In this document: positions 1 through 48,052 of the stretch, one piece after another | Layout of the letters: each line of letters begins with the position of its first letter | How positions within the stretch are numbered: the stretch's first letter is position 1 | Program-made: the position numbers and the translations under genes | Assembly (NCBI GenBank): GCA_963573385.1 | Contig: CAUYLG010063135.1 | Location: forward strand, 1-64,000 | Direction: 5' to 3' | From: Cacajao melanocephalus | Lineage: Eukaryota; Chordata; Mammalia; Primates; Pitheciidae | DNA: 64,000 nucleotides | Notes under the pieces: generated by a model | What the model was told of the DNA's origin: nothing | Database searches by the model: none | What the model saw: only the letters and a program-made list of their open reading frames with translations

Positions 1-301
<301 letters not shown>

Positions 302-949
302 TCACCGGAGGTGTTGTCACACTTGGGAGATTATGAATAATGCCTCATTTGTAGATTTGGGTCAGATGAGGGCTGAGTGAGAGTGATTTTACCCTGGCCG
401 GTGAGCTCTCATAGTCCCTGGCTGCTCTGTGTTCCCCTTCTTCATCTGAAGCTCCCTGGTGGTGCCAGTGTCTTTCCCTGCTTCCCTTCCCCAGCCAGCT
501 CCCCTTCCTGAATTCTCCCCTTCTTTGATGGTCCTACTGTTCTTATGGTTCTTATTAATTTTGGTTAATAAACATATAATCATAAGTATATGAGGCCTGC
601 CTCTGCCTGGCTACATACTAGGCAGTGGGGATAGAGAGGAATTAGAACGTCCCTTCCTTCAAGGAGGGCAGTGGTTTTTGCCCCTTTCACCTTCTTCAGT
701 AATTTGGCAGGACTAGGACCAGTGCTACCCTGATGGCTTCATTCCCTCATTCAGTTTCACACCTCACTTCCCCTTCCTTGCTGTCCCTGTCTCAGTTGTA
801 GGCCTTTCTCGCCCTGCCCCAGGCTCTTACAGCAGCCTCTTTCAGCCGTCACTGCCTCTCTAGCCTCCAGTTTGCTCTTCGCATCACAGTCAGTTCCATG
901 GCACCCAGGCATAGATCCAGGCATACCCAGTCCGTCCCCTTCACCTAGG

Positions 950-1690
950 CCAGTGGTTCGCGGTGTACACTGCAGACCGTGGAGGTCCCCAAAATTCTTT
1001 CAGGAATCTGCGCAGTCAAAATGATTTTTGTAATAGTACTAAGATGCTGTCTGTTGTTGCAAAGCAACAACGGGTGAGACTCTTGGTGCCTTGGTCAAGG
1101 TGGTGGTGCTGAGCTGTGCTAGTAGCCATTGTATTCTCCACTATGTTCTCTCAGGTTTTTGTTTTGCTTTCTCTCAGACTCCATCTGAGTGATGGAGTCT
1201 CACTTTGTCACCCAGGCTAGAGTACAGCAGCATGACCTTGGCTCAATGCAACCTCCACCTCCCGGGGTCAAGCAATTCTCCTGCCTCAGCCTCCTGAGTA
1301 ACTGAGATCAGAGACACCTCCCACCACTCCCAGCTAATTTTTGTATTTTTAGTTAGAGATGGAGTTTTGCCATGTTGGCTAGGCTGGTCTCAAACTCCTG
1401 ACCTCAGGTGATCCACCCACCTTCACCTCCCAAAGTGCTGGGGTTACAGGCGTGAGCCACCGCACCCAGCTTTGAATGTCCTTGATGAAGCAGCAAAAAT
1501 TATCAGTTTTGTTGAATTCCAACCCTGAGTATAGATTTCTTTAATATTCTGTGTAACAGAATAGAAATGCCCATAAAGCACTTCTGCAGCAAACCAAAGT
1601 ATAGCACTTGTCTCAAGGAAAAGCACGTGTGGGATCCCTTGAACTAGCAAGTGGAACTAGCCACTGGTTTCATTTTTCCATGAGGCAATG
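950..1690 (+). mobile_element. hAT (Tip100/Zaphod-like) DNA transposon relic, split by an Alu
   Basis: The parts 950-1,150 and 1,473-1,690 resemble hAT transposase relics. The second part reads [13 protein letters not shown], then a stretch like the hAT helix with LFNILC and SRGKA motifs, broken by stops. The element family name is recognised by eye only. Confidence 0.55.
1155..1472 (-). mobile_element. Alu, antisense, inside hAT relic
   Basis: Full right and left monomers in reverse (cacccaggctagagtac to gagccaccgcacccagc). Its T-rich end holds an unusual perfect 10-bp hairpin at 1,176-1,200. Confidence 0.92.
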
Positions 1691-1699
1691 GCTGTGTTG

Positions 1700-2760
1700 G
1701 GTGCCGAGCCTGGAAGGTAGACAGGGCCAGGGGTTGGAGAGCCTTGCGGGCTGTGTTTGTGCTTGGGGCCCCTGAGCGCAGCCCACCTTCATCAGTTTTC
1801 TGCACACTGCTCCCCATTCCCATCTGGTCCTTTCCTCCTACTTGCTCTTTCTTCAGCACACACTTCCTTCTCCCCTTCCATGTCCTTCTTCTTGTGGCTC
1901 CTTCCTCAGGAGATGTAGTGACAGCTCTGAAGGCTGCTTGTGATCCCAGAATCAGAACAGAGGGAGAAGATGGAATGGAGTTGTGACCTTTTGCCTCTGG
2001 GACTCCCAGGCCCCCAGTCCTGTCTGAGGCCTGTGGGGGATCCCTTGCTGGCACCCTAGCAGGCCTCACCTGCCAGTTTCATTGCAGCAGCGGAAGACGC
2101 TGCCACCTGTGGCCCAGCCTCCCCTCCAACCAGACCCTTGGAGAAAGAAAACCTTAGCCCCTTGCAGTCTCACTATGGACAGACTGTCCTTTTATTAAGC
2201 TGACTTTACAAATGGCTTCTTTCATCCGTCGTGTGTTAAATCTGACTAGTGTCTATTTGAGTGTCCCGTTTCCTTGTCCCCTGCATAGTAATGATGCCAC
2301 GAAACCAAATCATCCCACTAATGGGTCAGGCAGAAGAATGTAGCCTGTACCTGACACCAGAACTGCCATGAAATCATGTGGGTGGACTTCGGTTGGTAGC
2401 TCATCTTTCATAAGATGACAAAGCACAACATACAAGGCAACCTCAGAGCAAGAAGAAGAAACTTCTGATAAATGAGGTTTTCGACAAATAGGATGATGAT
2501 CATGTGGTGATAATGCCTTCGCATTTCTGGAAGCTAGAGCGGTACTGCCCACCTTTTGACATCATAGCACATGCTGAAAATGGTACTGTTGTGCACACCT
2601 GAGTAACAGCGAATGACTGGAGTCCTGATGAGGGGATCAATATCTCACTCACAGCACATCTGGGAAGTTCTGTGCTAATGCTTATAAACAAAAGCATTCT
2701 CATTGGTGCCTGGCTACTTTTACTAGCTACCCACTTCTGCCTTTCAGCGTGAAGGTTTAA
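1700..2760. other. Intronic stretch, unassigned
   Basis: I see no gene, Alu or exon matching MNK1 here. Short open frames exist on both strands without recognisable similarity. 2,280-2,750 could be a decayed repeat that I cannot name. Confidence 0.4.
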
Positions 2761-2764
2761 ATAC

Positions 2765-2995
2765 AGCGTAATGGTTAAAAGCTTGAATTCTGGGCCAGAC
2801 TATCTAGATTTAAATCTCACCTCTGCCATTCATGAGCTATGCGACCTTGAGCAAATCATTTAATCTCTTTGTACTTCATTGTCTTCATCTGTAAAATCTG
2901 GATACTTAGCTCATAAAGTTGTGATGATGAAAGAAGTTCGTATATGTGTAGTATTTGTAAAGTGCTTAGAATGCTGTCTTGCCTACAGTAAGCAG
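2765..2995 (+). mobile_element. MIR
   Basis: Contains the MIR core: tctgccattcatgagctatg, gaccttgagcaaatcattta, catctgtaaaatctgg and a ttgtaaagtgcttag end. Confidence 0.85.
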
Positions 2996-3042
2996 TGCGT
3001 GCGCGCGCGCGCGTCTGTATGTGTGTGTGTGTGTGTGTGTGT
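2996..3042. repeat. (CG)n/(TG)n alternating purine-pyrimidine tract
   Basis: Twenty or so bases of alternating gc run almost directly into a (gt)n run. Such tracts readily adopt Z-DNA. Confidence 0.9.
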
Positions 3043-4009
3043 ACTGTAACTACCAGGAGTAGTCATGTGTACTCTAACTATAATACTACTCCAATTACTA
3101 CTTCAAAGATGTCAGTGTTCTGGGCTCAGTCTCCCTAGGCACCCCCTGCCCCGTTGCCTCCTCTGTCTCTCATTTCTTAGTCTTGGCCACTTCCTTAAGA
3201 GTACCCATGACACTTCCTTTCAGTCCCTCAGTTCCCGCTCATTTTCTCCATTCTCCATGTTTTGGAATGCTCAGCTAGCTGATGCTAGAGAAGGCAGCTG
3301 AGTCGGTAATTACACTCCTATGCTTGCTCTCACCAGTATTTCTTCTCAAGAAAGCTCTTGTGGCTGAGGGAAATCTCTCTTAAAGGTTGGGAGACCTTGA
3401 AAAGAATTCTGAAATGGTTGGGAGAGGAGTGTGAGCTCAGTATGCAGAGCTGAGCTAGCCAGCAAAGTCGGTTCTTAGCGGGGAGAGAATCATCTCTGGT
3501 TTCACACACAGATATGAGAGCTGAGGAGTTCTCTGCAGACTCTTCAAATTTGGAGTACAAATCTGGTTCCTTTGGGGACAGTGTGGCTCGTAAGACTATG
3601 GAGAAGTAACACAATTATTTCAGAAGGTGGGCCTTGAGGTCACCTTCTGGGGCAGAATGGTGGATGGGCACTTGCATGTCAGAAATGCCTGTACGGTAGC
3701 CCTTCTAGGGAGACTCCAGACCCTTCCTCATCTGCTCTCTGAGTTCTCTGTAACTCTCCCCTGCAGGAACCAAGATGATTCTTGGATCTGTATCCTTAAC
3801 ACCTCCTATACTTTCAGTACCATCAGTGCTTGTTAGCTAACAGGTTTTACAAAGAGACAAAACATGCATTCCTATTTTAATGGAGAAAACAAGATACACT
3901 TATGCCTAGGAATGGAGACATTTATTGTCATTGATGATGATGAGACTGCTTGTGAGCTGATGTCATCCCTCCCCCCATGTGCACTGCCCCTGCCAGCCTG
4001 AGCGATCAG

Positions 4010-4345
4010 CAGTGGTCCTCACTGGCCCTCTGTCCCTCCTCCAGGCCTCAGCCTGTGCCCTCCCTTGGTCTGGGATGCTCTCCCAGGCCCCAGCCTGGCC
4101 AGCCCACTTGTCCCTCAGATATTGGCTTAGCTGTCTCTTCCTCTAATTACCCAACTGGGTTAGCTTCCTCTCTCCTGCTCCGCAGCACCTGTGCCTCCCT
4201 GTCCCAGCACTTGTCCTATTGTGTTGAAATTGTTTTACATGTCAGCAGCAGATTTAAACTCCATCAGGAAAGAGACTGTGTCTTCTCTTGTACTCTCACT
4301 GCCTAGCACCAGACAATCAGTAGGTGCCCAATAAATATAGGATTA
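4010..4345 (+). mobile_element. L2 3' end
   Basis: C/T-rich L2 body (gggatgctctcccaggcc) and the classical terminal segment with cagtaggtgcccaataaat. Confidence 0.75.
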
Positions 4346-4361
4346 TTGAAAAGTGGTGCTT

Positions 4362-4515
4362 TCACGTCTAGTCTCTTATTTGATCCTCACAGCAGCCTTG
4401 TGACGTGGACAGCCCAGGTCTTCTGCTGACTTCTTTTCATATACAAGGAAACTGATCCTCAGAGAAGCTAAGCAACATGTAGAGTTCATGCGGTAGAGGA
4501 AGAGCCATAGCTCTC
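4362..4515 (-). mobile_element. MIR, antisense
   Basis: Reverse MIR core: tgatcctcacagcagccttg, caaggaaactgatcctcaga, gaagctaagcaac. Confidence 0.75.
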
Positions 4516-4743
4516 AGGCTCCAATGTTAGAGCAATTTTTCATTTTTTTTTATAAAATATTTACTTTTAACACTACTTTTAATTTTTAAATTTTATTACA
4601 TTTAATTTTTAATTTTATTTTAAAATAATAAAAATAACATTTGTGGGTTTTAATGAGTATGGAATTAATATCTTCAAGGTACCAGTATTCCTAAAATGTT
4701 TCTTTCATCATTGAATGTTGAATTTTAATACAGAGAAATCTAG

Positions 4744-5069
<326 letters not shown>

Positions 5070-5552
5070 TAAAATCAGATACCAAATTCCATTGTGTATT
5101 AGAGAAAGATTATAGTGTACTTCATTTAAAAATAAAACTTGAGTTAAACAATAGCATAAAAAATCAATTTTATTGTATACAATTTAGAGAATACTGCAAA
5201 TATGAAGAAGAAAATAAAAAATAACCCCATCACATAGAGAAAACTATTCTAGATTAGAAATGGCCTGGACTTGAAAGAGCAGCATTGAGTTTGGATCCCA
5301 GTTAAACCACTAACTAGATGATTGGCATTGGGTAGGTGTTTTTTTTTTTATCTTTATGGCAGTGCCTTATCGACTGGTATGGGTAGGTTATTTAGTCTAC
5401 CAGCTGTCTGCTCTGAGCTTCTTTCCTTACCTGAAATATGGCAAAAATATTTACCTTTTGGGATTATTATAAGAATTAGAGATAATGTATACAAAATATC
5501 TACATAGTTGGCTCTCTTTAAAATTATATTTGTATCAATTTTGTGTATTTCT

Positions 5553-5849
5553 TTCTTTTTTTTTTTTTTGAGATGGAGTCTTGCTCTGTCGCCCAGGCTG
5601 GAGTGTAATGGTGTGATCTTGGTTCACTGCAACCTCCGCCTCCCGAGTTCAAGCGATTCTCCTTCCTCATCATCCTGAGTAGCTGGGATTACATGCATAT
5701 GCCACCATACCTGGCTAATTTTTGTATTTTTAGTAAAGACGGGGTTTCACCATGTTGGTCAGGCTGGTCTCAAACTCCTGACCTCGTGATCCTCCTACCT
5801 CAGCCTCCCAAATGCTTGGATTACAGGCATGAGCCACCATGCCCTGCCA
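5553..5849 (-). mobile_element. Alu, antisense, with target-site duplication
   Basis: A complete dimer flanked by the direct repeat ttttgtgtatttct on both sides (near 5,539 and 5,851). Confidence 0.95.
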
Positions 5850-5954
5850 GTTTTGTGTATTTCTGTCTAGTCTTTCTACTCTTTGGGTTCATATGTGTGC
5901 ATACATACCTGTGCATATGCATATGTTTTTGGAAGCATATTTATATTAAGATAT

Positions 5955-6100
5955 CATTGGGTCTTTACAACAACCCTGTGAGGTAGACAGGGCAGGTGTG
6001 TTTTTAAACATATTTGGTTGATGAGGAAACTGAGACTCTGAGAGGCACAGTAACTTGGCCTTGGTGCTGTGCCTGTAATATCTGAACCAGGGCTTTTGCC
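5955..6100 (-). mobile_element. MIR, antisense
   Basis: Contains acaacaaccctgtgaggtag, gatgaggaaactgagactct and agtaacttggcc. Confidence 0.75.
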
Positions 6101-6378
6101 TGGGCCACCTGATGCCAAGCCTGTGTGCCTTCCCTGTCAGCAGTGTGCTGCTTCTTCAGTTCTACCCCCACCTCCACTAATAGACACACGTGGTAGACCG
6201 CCAAGCTGTCCCCAAGAGGAAGGCAAGGGCTGGAGGCAGCGGAAGTGCTGGGAGCCTCCAGACTAGCTGGGATCTGCTAAAAACTGAAAAGAAGTACTCA
6301 CTTCCTCCTCTACAAAAACAGACACATTGCCCCATCCTATAGCAAAAACCAGGCTTTTGTTTAGAAAGTGAAGGAGCT

Positions 6379-6705
<327 letters not shown>

Positions 6706-6732
6706 CTAGACCCTTTTTTGAAAGGGGATTTA

Positions 6733-8801
<2,069 letters not shown>

Positions 8802-10422
8802 AGACATTCTTTGGATTCATAAGGTGTTGCAGTCCCCAGATATATCTCGTGTTTGAAGCTGTTGGCTAGAGTTCTATTTTAAGATCCTCTGTGGATTTCT
8901 TTTATCCGTGTGTTTATCTGTTCTCCATTCTAAACTATAATTAAAAATGTGCCATCATCAGATCCCCAAAATGGATGGAAGAATGCGCCTAAATTGAGCT
9001 GTCAGACACTTGGCTATGTAAGCGTGCTTTCTGGATTGTGGTGTTGAAGTGCCATCCTGTGTGCTTTCTCCTGATGGCTGTCATGTACTTGCCTCTGAGA
9101 ACAGTGTATGGACCTGCATGGGCACTAATCGATCTTCCTAGCAGACTTGCTGTTTCTCTGATCGTATGCAGCCGGATCCTCTGAGAAGAGAGTGGGCCTT
9201 TCCTCCCAATGGGCAAAGAGCCAGCTTCCATTTTAAAAGCTCAGAAAAAAAAAAAAAAAAGAAAAATACCAACAACCCAGAGCCTGTGTTTATTGAAGGT
9301 TGGTCTAAAAGTCTCTCACGTCGTATGCCCCATCAGCACTCGAGTGCCTCTATTTTAGAAGGATGTAAAGGTTTAATCACCCTGGTGGGGATTTAGACCC
9401 AGAGACTTCAGAGAAATCTTATTATTTCTAACTGCAGGCAAAGAGTATTAAGGCTCCACTCTGGATCAGGGGCATGACATGTTCTATAAGTAATTTATCT
9501 TTAACAGGGAAAGGCCCATACTAGAGTGTCTTAGAAACAGGACTGTGATTGGGCACTGGTTCACTGTTCCTCCTTTTCTCTCTCCCATCCCAGTGTCCTC
9601 TTATTCTTTTCATCTAACCCTTTTCTGCCCAATCTGTGCAGTATCTGAATGCCTGCCCCACAAATCCTCCCTTTAAGATGGGGAGCCAGGTGCTTGCCAA
9701 TGGAGATAATAAGGTTTTTGCAATAAGCAGTAAGCAGCCTGGCGCAGACCTGTCAACTGCAGACTCCCGAATGAGTCCTACCTGCAGCCCTTCTGATGGA
9801 GGAGCTGTGGGAGAGGATGCCATAGGCTCCATGGGCACTCAGGTCCGTGCTCTTGGACATAAAGTAATTTGGGGCCGTTTTGAACCCCAGCCCCAGCCCT
9901 ACGGCTACCTTCACAGAGGCCATTTCCACTCCAGGGCTTTTGTGCCCTGTGGGCATCCACAGCGATGCTGCTGAACCTACGACTCATCTGCGTGGCCCAC
10001 TCCCAACCCCCTTCTTGCCTAGCTCCCTCAGTTTTGCCTTTCTGGTCTTGAGGCTGAAGGATGTCACAAGTGGGGTTCTGCCTATGGAGTCATTCTTCTG
10101 TTTGGGGAATATGGTTTGACTGGTGGCAGATGTAAATCCATGTGCTAATGAGCTTGGTTAAAGCAGGCTTCTGCTGCCCTCTCTTAATCTAGCCTGCCTG
10201 TCTGAGCTCCTTTCCACAGTTAATGATCTCCCATAATGGTTTTGCCTTTAGTTTTTCCTCCTAGGTCAAAACAAATCAATAGTCTTCACAGATATTTAAA
10301 AACCATCAGTATAAAGCTCCTGGGTCCTCCCCCCACTCCCTTTTTTTTTTTTTTCCTTCTGGGTAAATTTACAGCTTGATCAGTACAGTAATGTTTCCCT
10401 TACATCTCCTCTTATCTCCCAG
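8802..10422. other. MKNK1: Repeat-poor intronic stretch before first MKNK1 exon in window
   Basis: Unique sequence with a poly(A) run at 9,244-9,261. The upstream MNK1 exon encoding MVSSQKLEKPIE was looked for and not seen. Confidence 0.5.
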
Positions 10423-10424
10423 AG

Positions 10425-35511
<25,087 letters not shown>

Positions 35512-36680
35512 AATGCTCCAGTCACGCCTTATAGGCCCTAGGCCTGGCCAAGCATTGTCCCCCTCAAAACCTGTGTGGCTAAAGTCTGCAGAGCAGGCGG
35601 CAGGGTCTGCTCTGTGGCTCCATTCAGGCTTTTTCCATCTATAAAGGCCCTGAAGTTCCCACCAACCCCCCATTTCCCCTGGGTCCTGGAGGAAAAAGCT
35701 TTTTCCAAAGGGGTTGTCTTTGAAAAGGAAAGCAATCACTTGTCACTTTGCATAATCGCCTGCAGCAGGAACCTCTCTGTGCTGGGCTCCACCTGCTCAC
35801 CCGCCTGCAGATCTGGGATCCGGCCTGCTCTCACCGCCGTAGTGACGGCTGGGGCTGCAGCCTGCAGGGAGAAGTGAGAAGCATCAGTTGACAGAGGCTG
35901 CCGACACGGGCCTCTTCGCTCTCTGCTCTGTCACCCTCCTCTGGCGGTGCTTCCACCTTCCTCTGTCCTCCGGATGTCCTCTTTGCCCGTCTTCTCCCCT
36001 TGGCTGAGCAAAGCCATCCCCTCAATTCAGGGAAGGTCCAGGAGCCTTTCTCATTCAGAAAATCAGATCAGTCTTCCAGTCTGCAGCACGGAGAAGCACA
36101 TAATCTTTCTTTGCCATGACCAAAATGTGTCCCTCATTTATCATCCCCTTTGTTTGTGATTGCTGCTAAAGTCAGTATTATTTCTTTTTTAAAAAAAAAG
36201 TTTGGTTTTTTCAACCAGGCTGTTCCAGCAAAGATGGGACTTTAAACTCCCACTCCAAGCCCGTGGACTTCCCAGAGAGATAACGGCTTGCTCTTCTTTC
36301 TGGAATGTCCATGCATTTGGGTTTTAATCAGCCGTTCTCTATGGTTTTAACTGATTTTAAAGCTGTTCCTATGACAAACTTAGAGACAGCGTCGGTGTCT
36401 GCTGCTGTGTCCCCAGGTCCTTGTGTAGGTGGCACAGATCTGGGCAGTTAGGTGGAGCTCTGTGCCGGAGGTGAAGCCACACCGGGGGGCAGCCTCACTG
36501 CCCTGGTTTGAGTGATGCGGTGCCTGCTGCCAGAGTGTGTGAAGGTACAGCCATTCAGATAAGCTGAGCTATTGAGTTACATAGAGAAAATAGATTTGCA
36601 TGTGTCAGGCAGGCGTTTATACAACATCATGGTGCTTTTATACGTTGTGCTTGTTTTAATAAAACTTAAATTCTAGCTGT
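35512..36680 (+). other. MKNK1: MKNK1 3' UTR
   Basis: About 1.17 kb runs from the stop codon to the first canonical AATAAA followed by a T-rich element. It is unique sequence with no recognisable Alu. The exact cleavage site is inferred. Confidence 0.8.
36658..36663 (+). terminator. MKNK1: MKNK1 polyadenylation signal AATAAA
   Basis: AATAAA lies in ttttaataaaactt, with a T-rich stretch at about 36,698-36,710 downstream. A second AATAAA near 36,798 could serve as a weaker alternative. Confidence 0.75.
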
Positions 36681-36699
36681 GGCTTATTTGGTGGTCCTT

Positions 36700-37835
<1,136 letters not shown>

Positions 37836-38219
37836 TGAGGAAAACAGATCTGCAAAATCTGATCCTTTTGGCCTACAGACTCCCAGCCCCTGGGGACCCA
37901 GAACCAGGATGTGAGTTCTGTTCCTGAACTTAACCCAGCCTAGTGGAAGACCCAACAGGAATGTGACTCCAAGGGGGCTTCCTGGGTCAAGCACTCTCCA
38001 CACCCTGTCCTGCTGCACCTCCCCCAGGCTCTCAGGCTCTGTGCCTTGGCTCAAGCTGTGCCCTCTCCCAGCCTACCTCCACAGCCTGGCCCACCTGGCA
38101 AGGCCCCTCTCATCCTGCATGGCTCTGCTTAAACACCACAGCTGACCTAGGTTTTGCCAGCATTGTCATGCGCTTACTAAGTAACAAGTACTTTTTTTTT
38201 TTTCTTAGTAACAGTTACT

Positions 38220-38375
38220 TTCTAAGAAGTTTACAGGCATTAGCATCTCATTCTCAGCAGTCCTATGAGGTAGGTACTATTATTTTATCCCACTTGACAT
38301 GAAAAATCAAGCAGAGAAAGGAAAAATAGCTTGCCCAGGGCTATACAGCTAGGAATGGTGGAACTGGATTCCCTC
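38220..38375 (-). mobile_element. MIR, antisense
   Basis: cagtcctatgaggtaggtac, ttgcccagggctatacagct. Adjoins an opposite-strand MIR. Confidence 0.8.
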
Positions 38376-38396
38376 CAGGAAGGCTTGGGACCCAGT

Positions 38397-38613
38397 GCTA
38401 TGCTGCCTGCATTCAAATCCCAGCTCTGCCACTTACTAGCTCTGGGGCTTGGGCCAGTTACTTAATCTCTGAGAGTCAGTTTCTTCAACTATAAATGGGG
38501 ATGATAGTGCTTACTTCATAGTACTGTTGTGAAAGTTACAAATTAATAATTGCAAAGTATTGAGAGCAGTTCCAGGCCCACATAGGAAGTGCTTCATAAA
38601 TGTTAGCTATCAC
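38397..38613 (+). mobile_element. MIR
   Basis: Well preserved: ttcaaatcccagctctgcca, gccagttacttaatctctga and aagtgcttcataaatgttag. Confidence 0.93.
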
Positions 38614-38630
38614 AGTTTTAGTTAATCCAG

Positions 38631-39272
<642 letters not shown>

Positions 39273-40700
39273 TATTTACTGTTGTCTACCAGGGCAGAAT
39301 CACACAACTCACAGTCCCAGTGCTGGAAACAAGCCCTCCCTGGTCCTTGGCTCCGGGAGCACGCTGCAGAAGCACTGTGTGCTGTGTAGATAGGTCCGGG
39401 CCTCTTAAGATGAGCCAGGCCTCTGACCGTTGGTGGGATCTTCCTGTGGACAGGCTGCTCCGCCCCTCCAGAATGCAGTCCCTGGCCCAGAGAGGCAGCT
39501 GTGGCACAAGGGGAAGAGCCTGAAGTTGGGCGTGGGGCCCTGGGTTCCAGTCCTGCCTCTGCCACTGTTCACTGGTGACTTTGGAAGTCCTGGCTCTGCT
39601 GGGCAGAGGCAGATCCAGCAGATGCACTGAGGAGGCTCTGAGACCACGGAGCCCCTTCTAGGCATGGGATCTGCAATGGTGGAAGCTGGCTCCCCAGCTC
39701 CAAAGCTCACGTGTGGGCAGGGCCCTAGAAGGAGAGAGCTGGTCCCAGCCAGTTGGAGCATCTCAAACCTCAGGCCCCTCTCCTCAAACCCAGGGAGCAG
39801 GCCTTGGCCTCAGCCCTGGTTCAGCTGCACCCTGAGGACTCCTGTCTGAGGGCCTCTGGACACAGGGACTGTCCAGTCTTTGTCCCTCTGTGTGTCTACC
39901 TGCCTGGGCTCTGGGGACCCTTCCTCCCTCCTGGCCGACTGCCCCTCCCAGACCCAGCTCCATGAACAGAGGTGCCTTGGTCCCATGCCAGCTGCTCCAG
40001 CAGCTTCAGGTCTGGTGGGGGCCAAAGAGCAAGGTCCCCCCAAGGCTGGCACTCTTGTTGCCATGGTAGCAGTTGCCTTGGAAGCTGCTTCCCTGACTTC
40101 AGCTTCCAAACGGTCCAAGAAAGCTACCCGTCCCCCGGGGCACTGGTGAATTAATCACACTCTTTTCCAGGGTTCTCACCCCTCAAGGAAAATAAACAGA
40201 ACCCAACCAAGCTGGGGCCTTTTCACCTACTCTTCCTCCCCACCCCCACGCCACACGGATGTGGTGCTCTGAGAAGGAAGGAGCATGGGCAGACGCTCTC
40301 CAGCCCTTGGCTCGGCAGGAGACAGAGAGAAGAGACTTTGTGATGGAATTCAGCAATGTGCCCGTGGCCTTGCCACACCTGAGAACTGTGGCCTCCAAGA
40401 GGACCCAGGTTCAGCGGGGAGGCTCTGATGCTTGGGAGGAGTGCCGGGTTGGTGAGGTGATGGGGCCCTGTTGCCTTGGGCCTCCTTCTCAGCATGGCTC
40501 ACAGAGAGGTTCCTGAACTCATTTACCTATTGCTGTGAGCACATCACTCAAGGACACGCATACATTTTCTTTTTCAGAGATGATATAGCCCAAATTGAGA
40601 AAAGAATTGGCAGGCCTCCCTCTCTACATCGCAACTATTTCCTTTAATGACGCACTCCTGGTCCTGAGGGAAAGAGGCAGGCCTGGACTGATTTTCTTTC
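39273..40700. other. Intergenic unique sequence
   Basis: GC-rich, repeat-poor DNA with several overlapping short open frames on both strands. None looks conserved or has splice-site support. Confidence 0.5.
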
Positions 40701-40985
40701 CTTTTTTTTTTTTTTCTTGAGACAGGGTTTTACTCCCATTGTCCAGGCTGGATTGCAATGGTGTGATCTCAGCTGATTGCAACCTCTGCCTCAAGCGATC
40801 TTTCCACCTCAGCGCCCCAAGTAGCTGGGACTACAAGCACGCACCACTGTGCCCAGCTGATTTTTGTTTTTGTAGAGACAGGGTTTCACCATGTTGCCCA
40901 GGCTGGTCTTGAGCTCCTGACCTCAAGCAGTTCTCCAGCCTCAGCCTCCCACAGTGCTGGGATTGTAATGCCACCGTACCTGGCT
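40701..40985 (-). mobile_element. Alu, antisense
   Basis: Reverse dimer, with gactgatttt at both flanks. Confidence 0.94.
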
Positions 40986-41055
40986 CCTTGACTGATTTTT
41001 GAACGCAGTGTCTCCCTCTGAAGGTGGGGCTGCCAATTCCTCCCACCTCTACTAA

Positions 41056-43305
<2,250 letters not shown>

Positions 43306-43358
43306 ACTCAGCACCTCTCTGCTGCCTCCATCTCTGAGGAGCCTGTGGCCCCTGGACC
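43306..43358 (+). repeat. Direct repeat copy A upstream of KNCN exon 1
   Basis: This 53-base segment (ctgctgcctccatctctga core) recurs at 44,242-44,298. The copies differ by a small insertion and a few substitutions. They flank the first KNCN coding exon in the same orientation. Confidence 0.9.
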
Positions 43359-43601
43359 AACTCCCCCTCACCCCGCCTCTCATTGCTTTAAATTTTCATA
43401 GGCTGAGGCTCAGTGACAATGAGTGGCTCTAGGAAGCTGGGGCCGGATGTCCTGGGCAGGGGAGCTTGAACTCTTCTCAGTGGAGGTCAGCAGGGAAGGA
43501 TCCCATGGAACAGGCCCAGCTCCCTAGAACTCTGGTGGCCAAAGCAGAAATGTAGCCAGGCAGGAGTCCCAAGGTTGGGCTTCTGTTTCAGAGGGTTTTA
43601 A

Positions 43602-47002
<3,401 letters not shown>

Positions 47003-47689
47003 GGCAAAGGCTGAGAGGCTGTCCCTGCCCAGCCTTCCCGACCCACCTGCTGCCCGTATCTCAGTGCCCTCTGGGGGTAGAAGACCCAAACCGGTCATGA
47101 GCCAGGCCCTGCATACCCCAGAGCAGCTGGGAACAGTGTGAAATGGGACCTTTTGCACTCACCTAGCCAAGGCTCTCAGAAATGGATTCCGCTGGCGTGG
47201 GCTGGGGCCTGGAGCAAAGTGTCACCAGACGCTGCCACAGGGTTCCTTTGTTTCAGGCTCCTGCCCTGCCTTTCTTTCTGGACTGCAGCTCAGCTTTGTT
47301 CCCTGTTCAATTACTGACTCATCTCTGGAATTTGGCATCCAAGACCCTGACTATGACCAGGACGCCCCAGTCCCTTGCTCTAACCTGGCCACAGAAGTGA
47401 ACCACAGGCTCACAAGAACCACAGACAGGGACTCTCTCTCCCATGGCCTGGCCCTGGGGCTTAGAGCTCACAAGCCCAATAGAGGTGCTAGACAAGATTC
47501 TTTTCCAAATATCAAAACTCCTCGCAGTTCCTCAGGGACAGGCTCTGATCAGCAGTGAATCAGATGGGGGAGCTTGAGGGGGCTCCTCATCGCTGGAGAA
47601 GAGAGGCTCACAAAGAGACAGGCACAAGCAACCTGCCCTGGGGGTCAGAGGAGGCTACTTCTCAGCTAAACCCAGCCCTGAGACCCCTG

Positions 47690-48052
47690 GTGTCTAACTC
47701 CACCACTCAAGGCTTTTCGTGATCTGACTTCTCTCTTCCCCTATTTTCTCACTGCTCCCTGAACAAGCGAAACACATTCCTGTCTCCAAGCCTTGCCCTG
47801 TGTTCCCCAGCGCCCTCCCTGCTTCTCTCTGCCTATCAAACTCCCCACCATTAAAGGCCCAGTTCAAAAATCTCCTACCCACGTGCTCTCCTCATTCTCT
47901 TCTGCCAGCCTCTCTCTTGCCACCCTTCAGGCAGGGTTGAAGTCTTCCTTTTCACAAAACAATTATTAAGCCATCTTAAGTCTTGTGAACTTTGCCCCTG
48001 CTCCAGTGCCTAACACCAGACCAGTAGGTGCTTAATAAATGTTAGTGGCTTC
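47690..48052 (+). mobile_element. L2 3' end
   Basis: Long CT-rich L2 body with the terminal gtaggtgcttaataaatgtt. Confidence 0.85.

Noticed and set aside
48034..48039. AATAAA as the KNCN polyadenylation signal
   Set aside because: It is the normal end of an L2 element; the pair at 49,111-49,128 is a better candidate, though L2-derived signals can be used.
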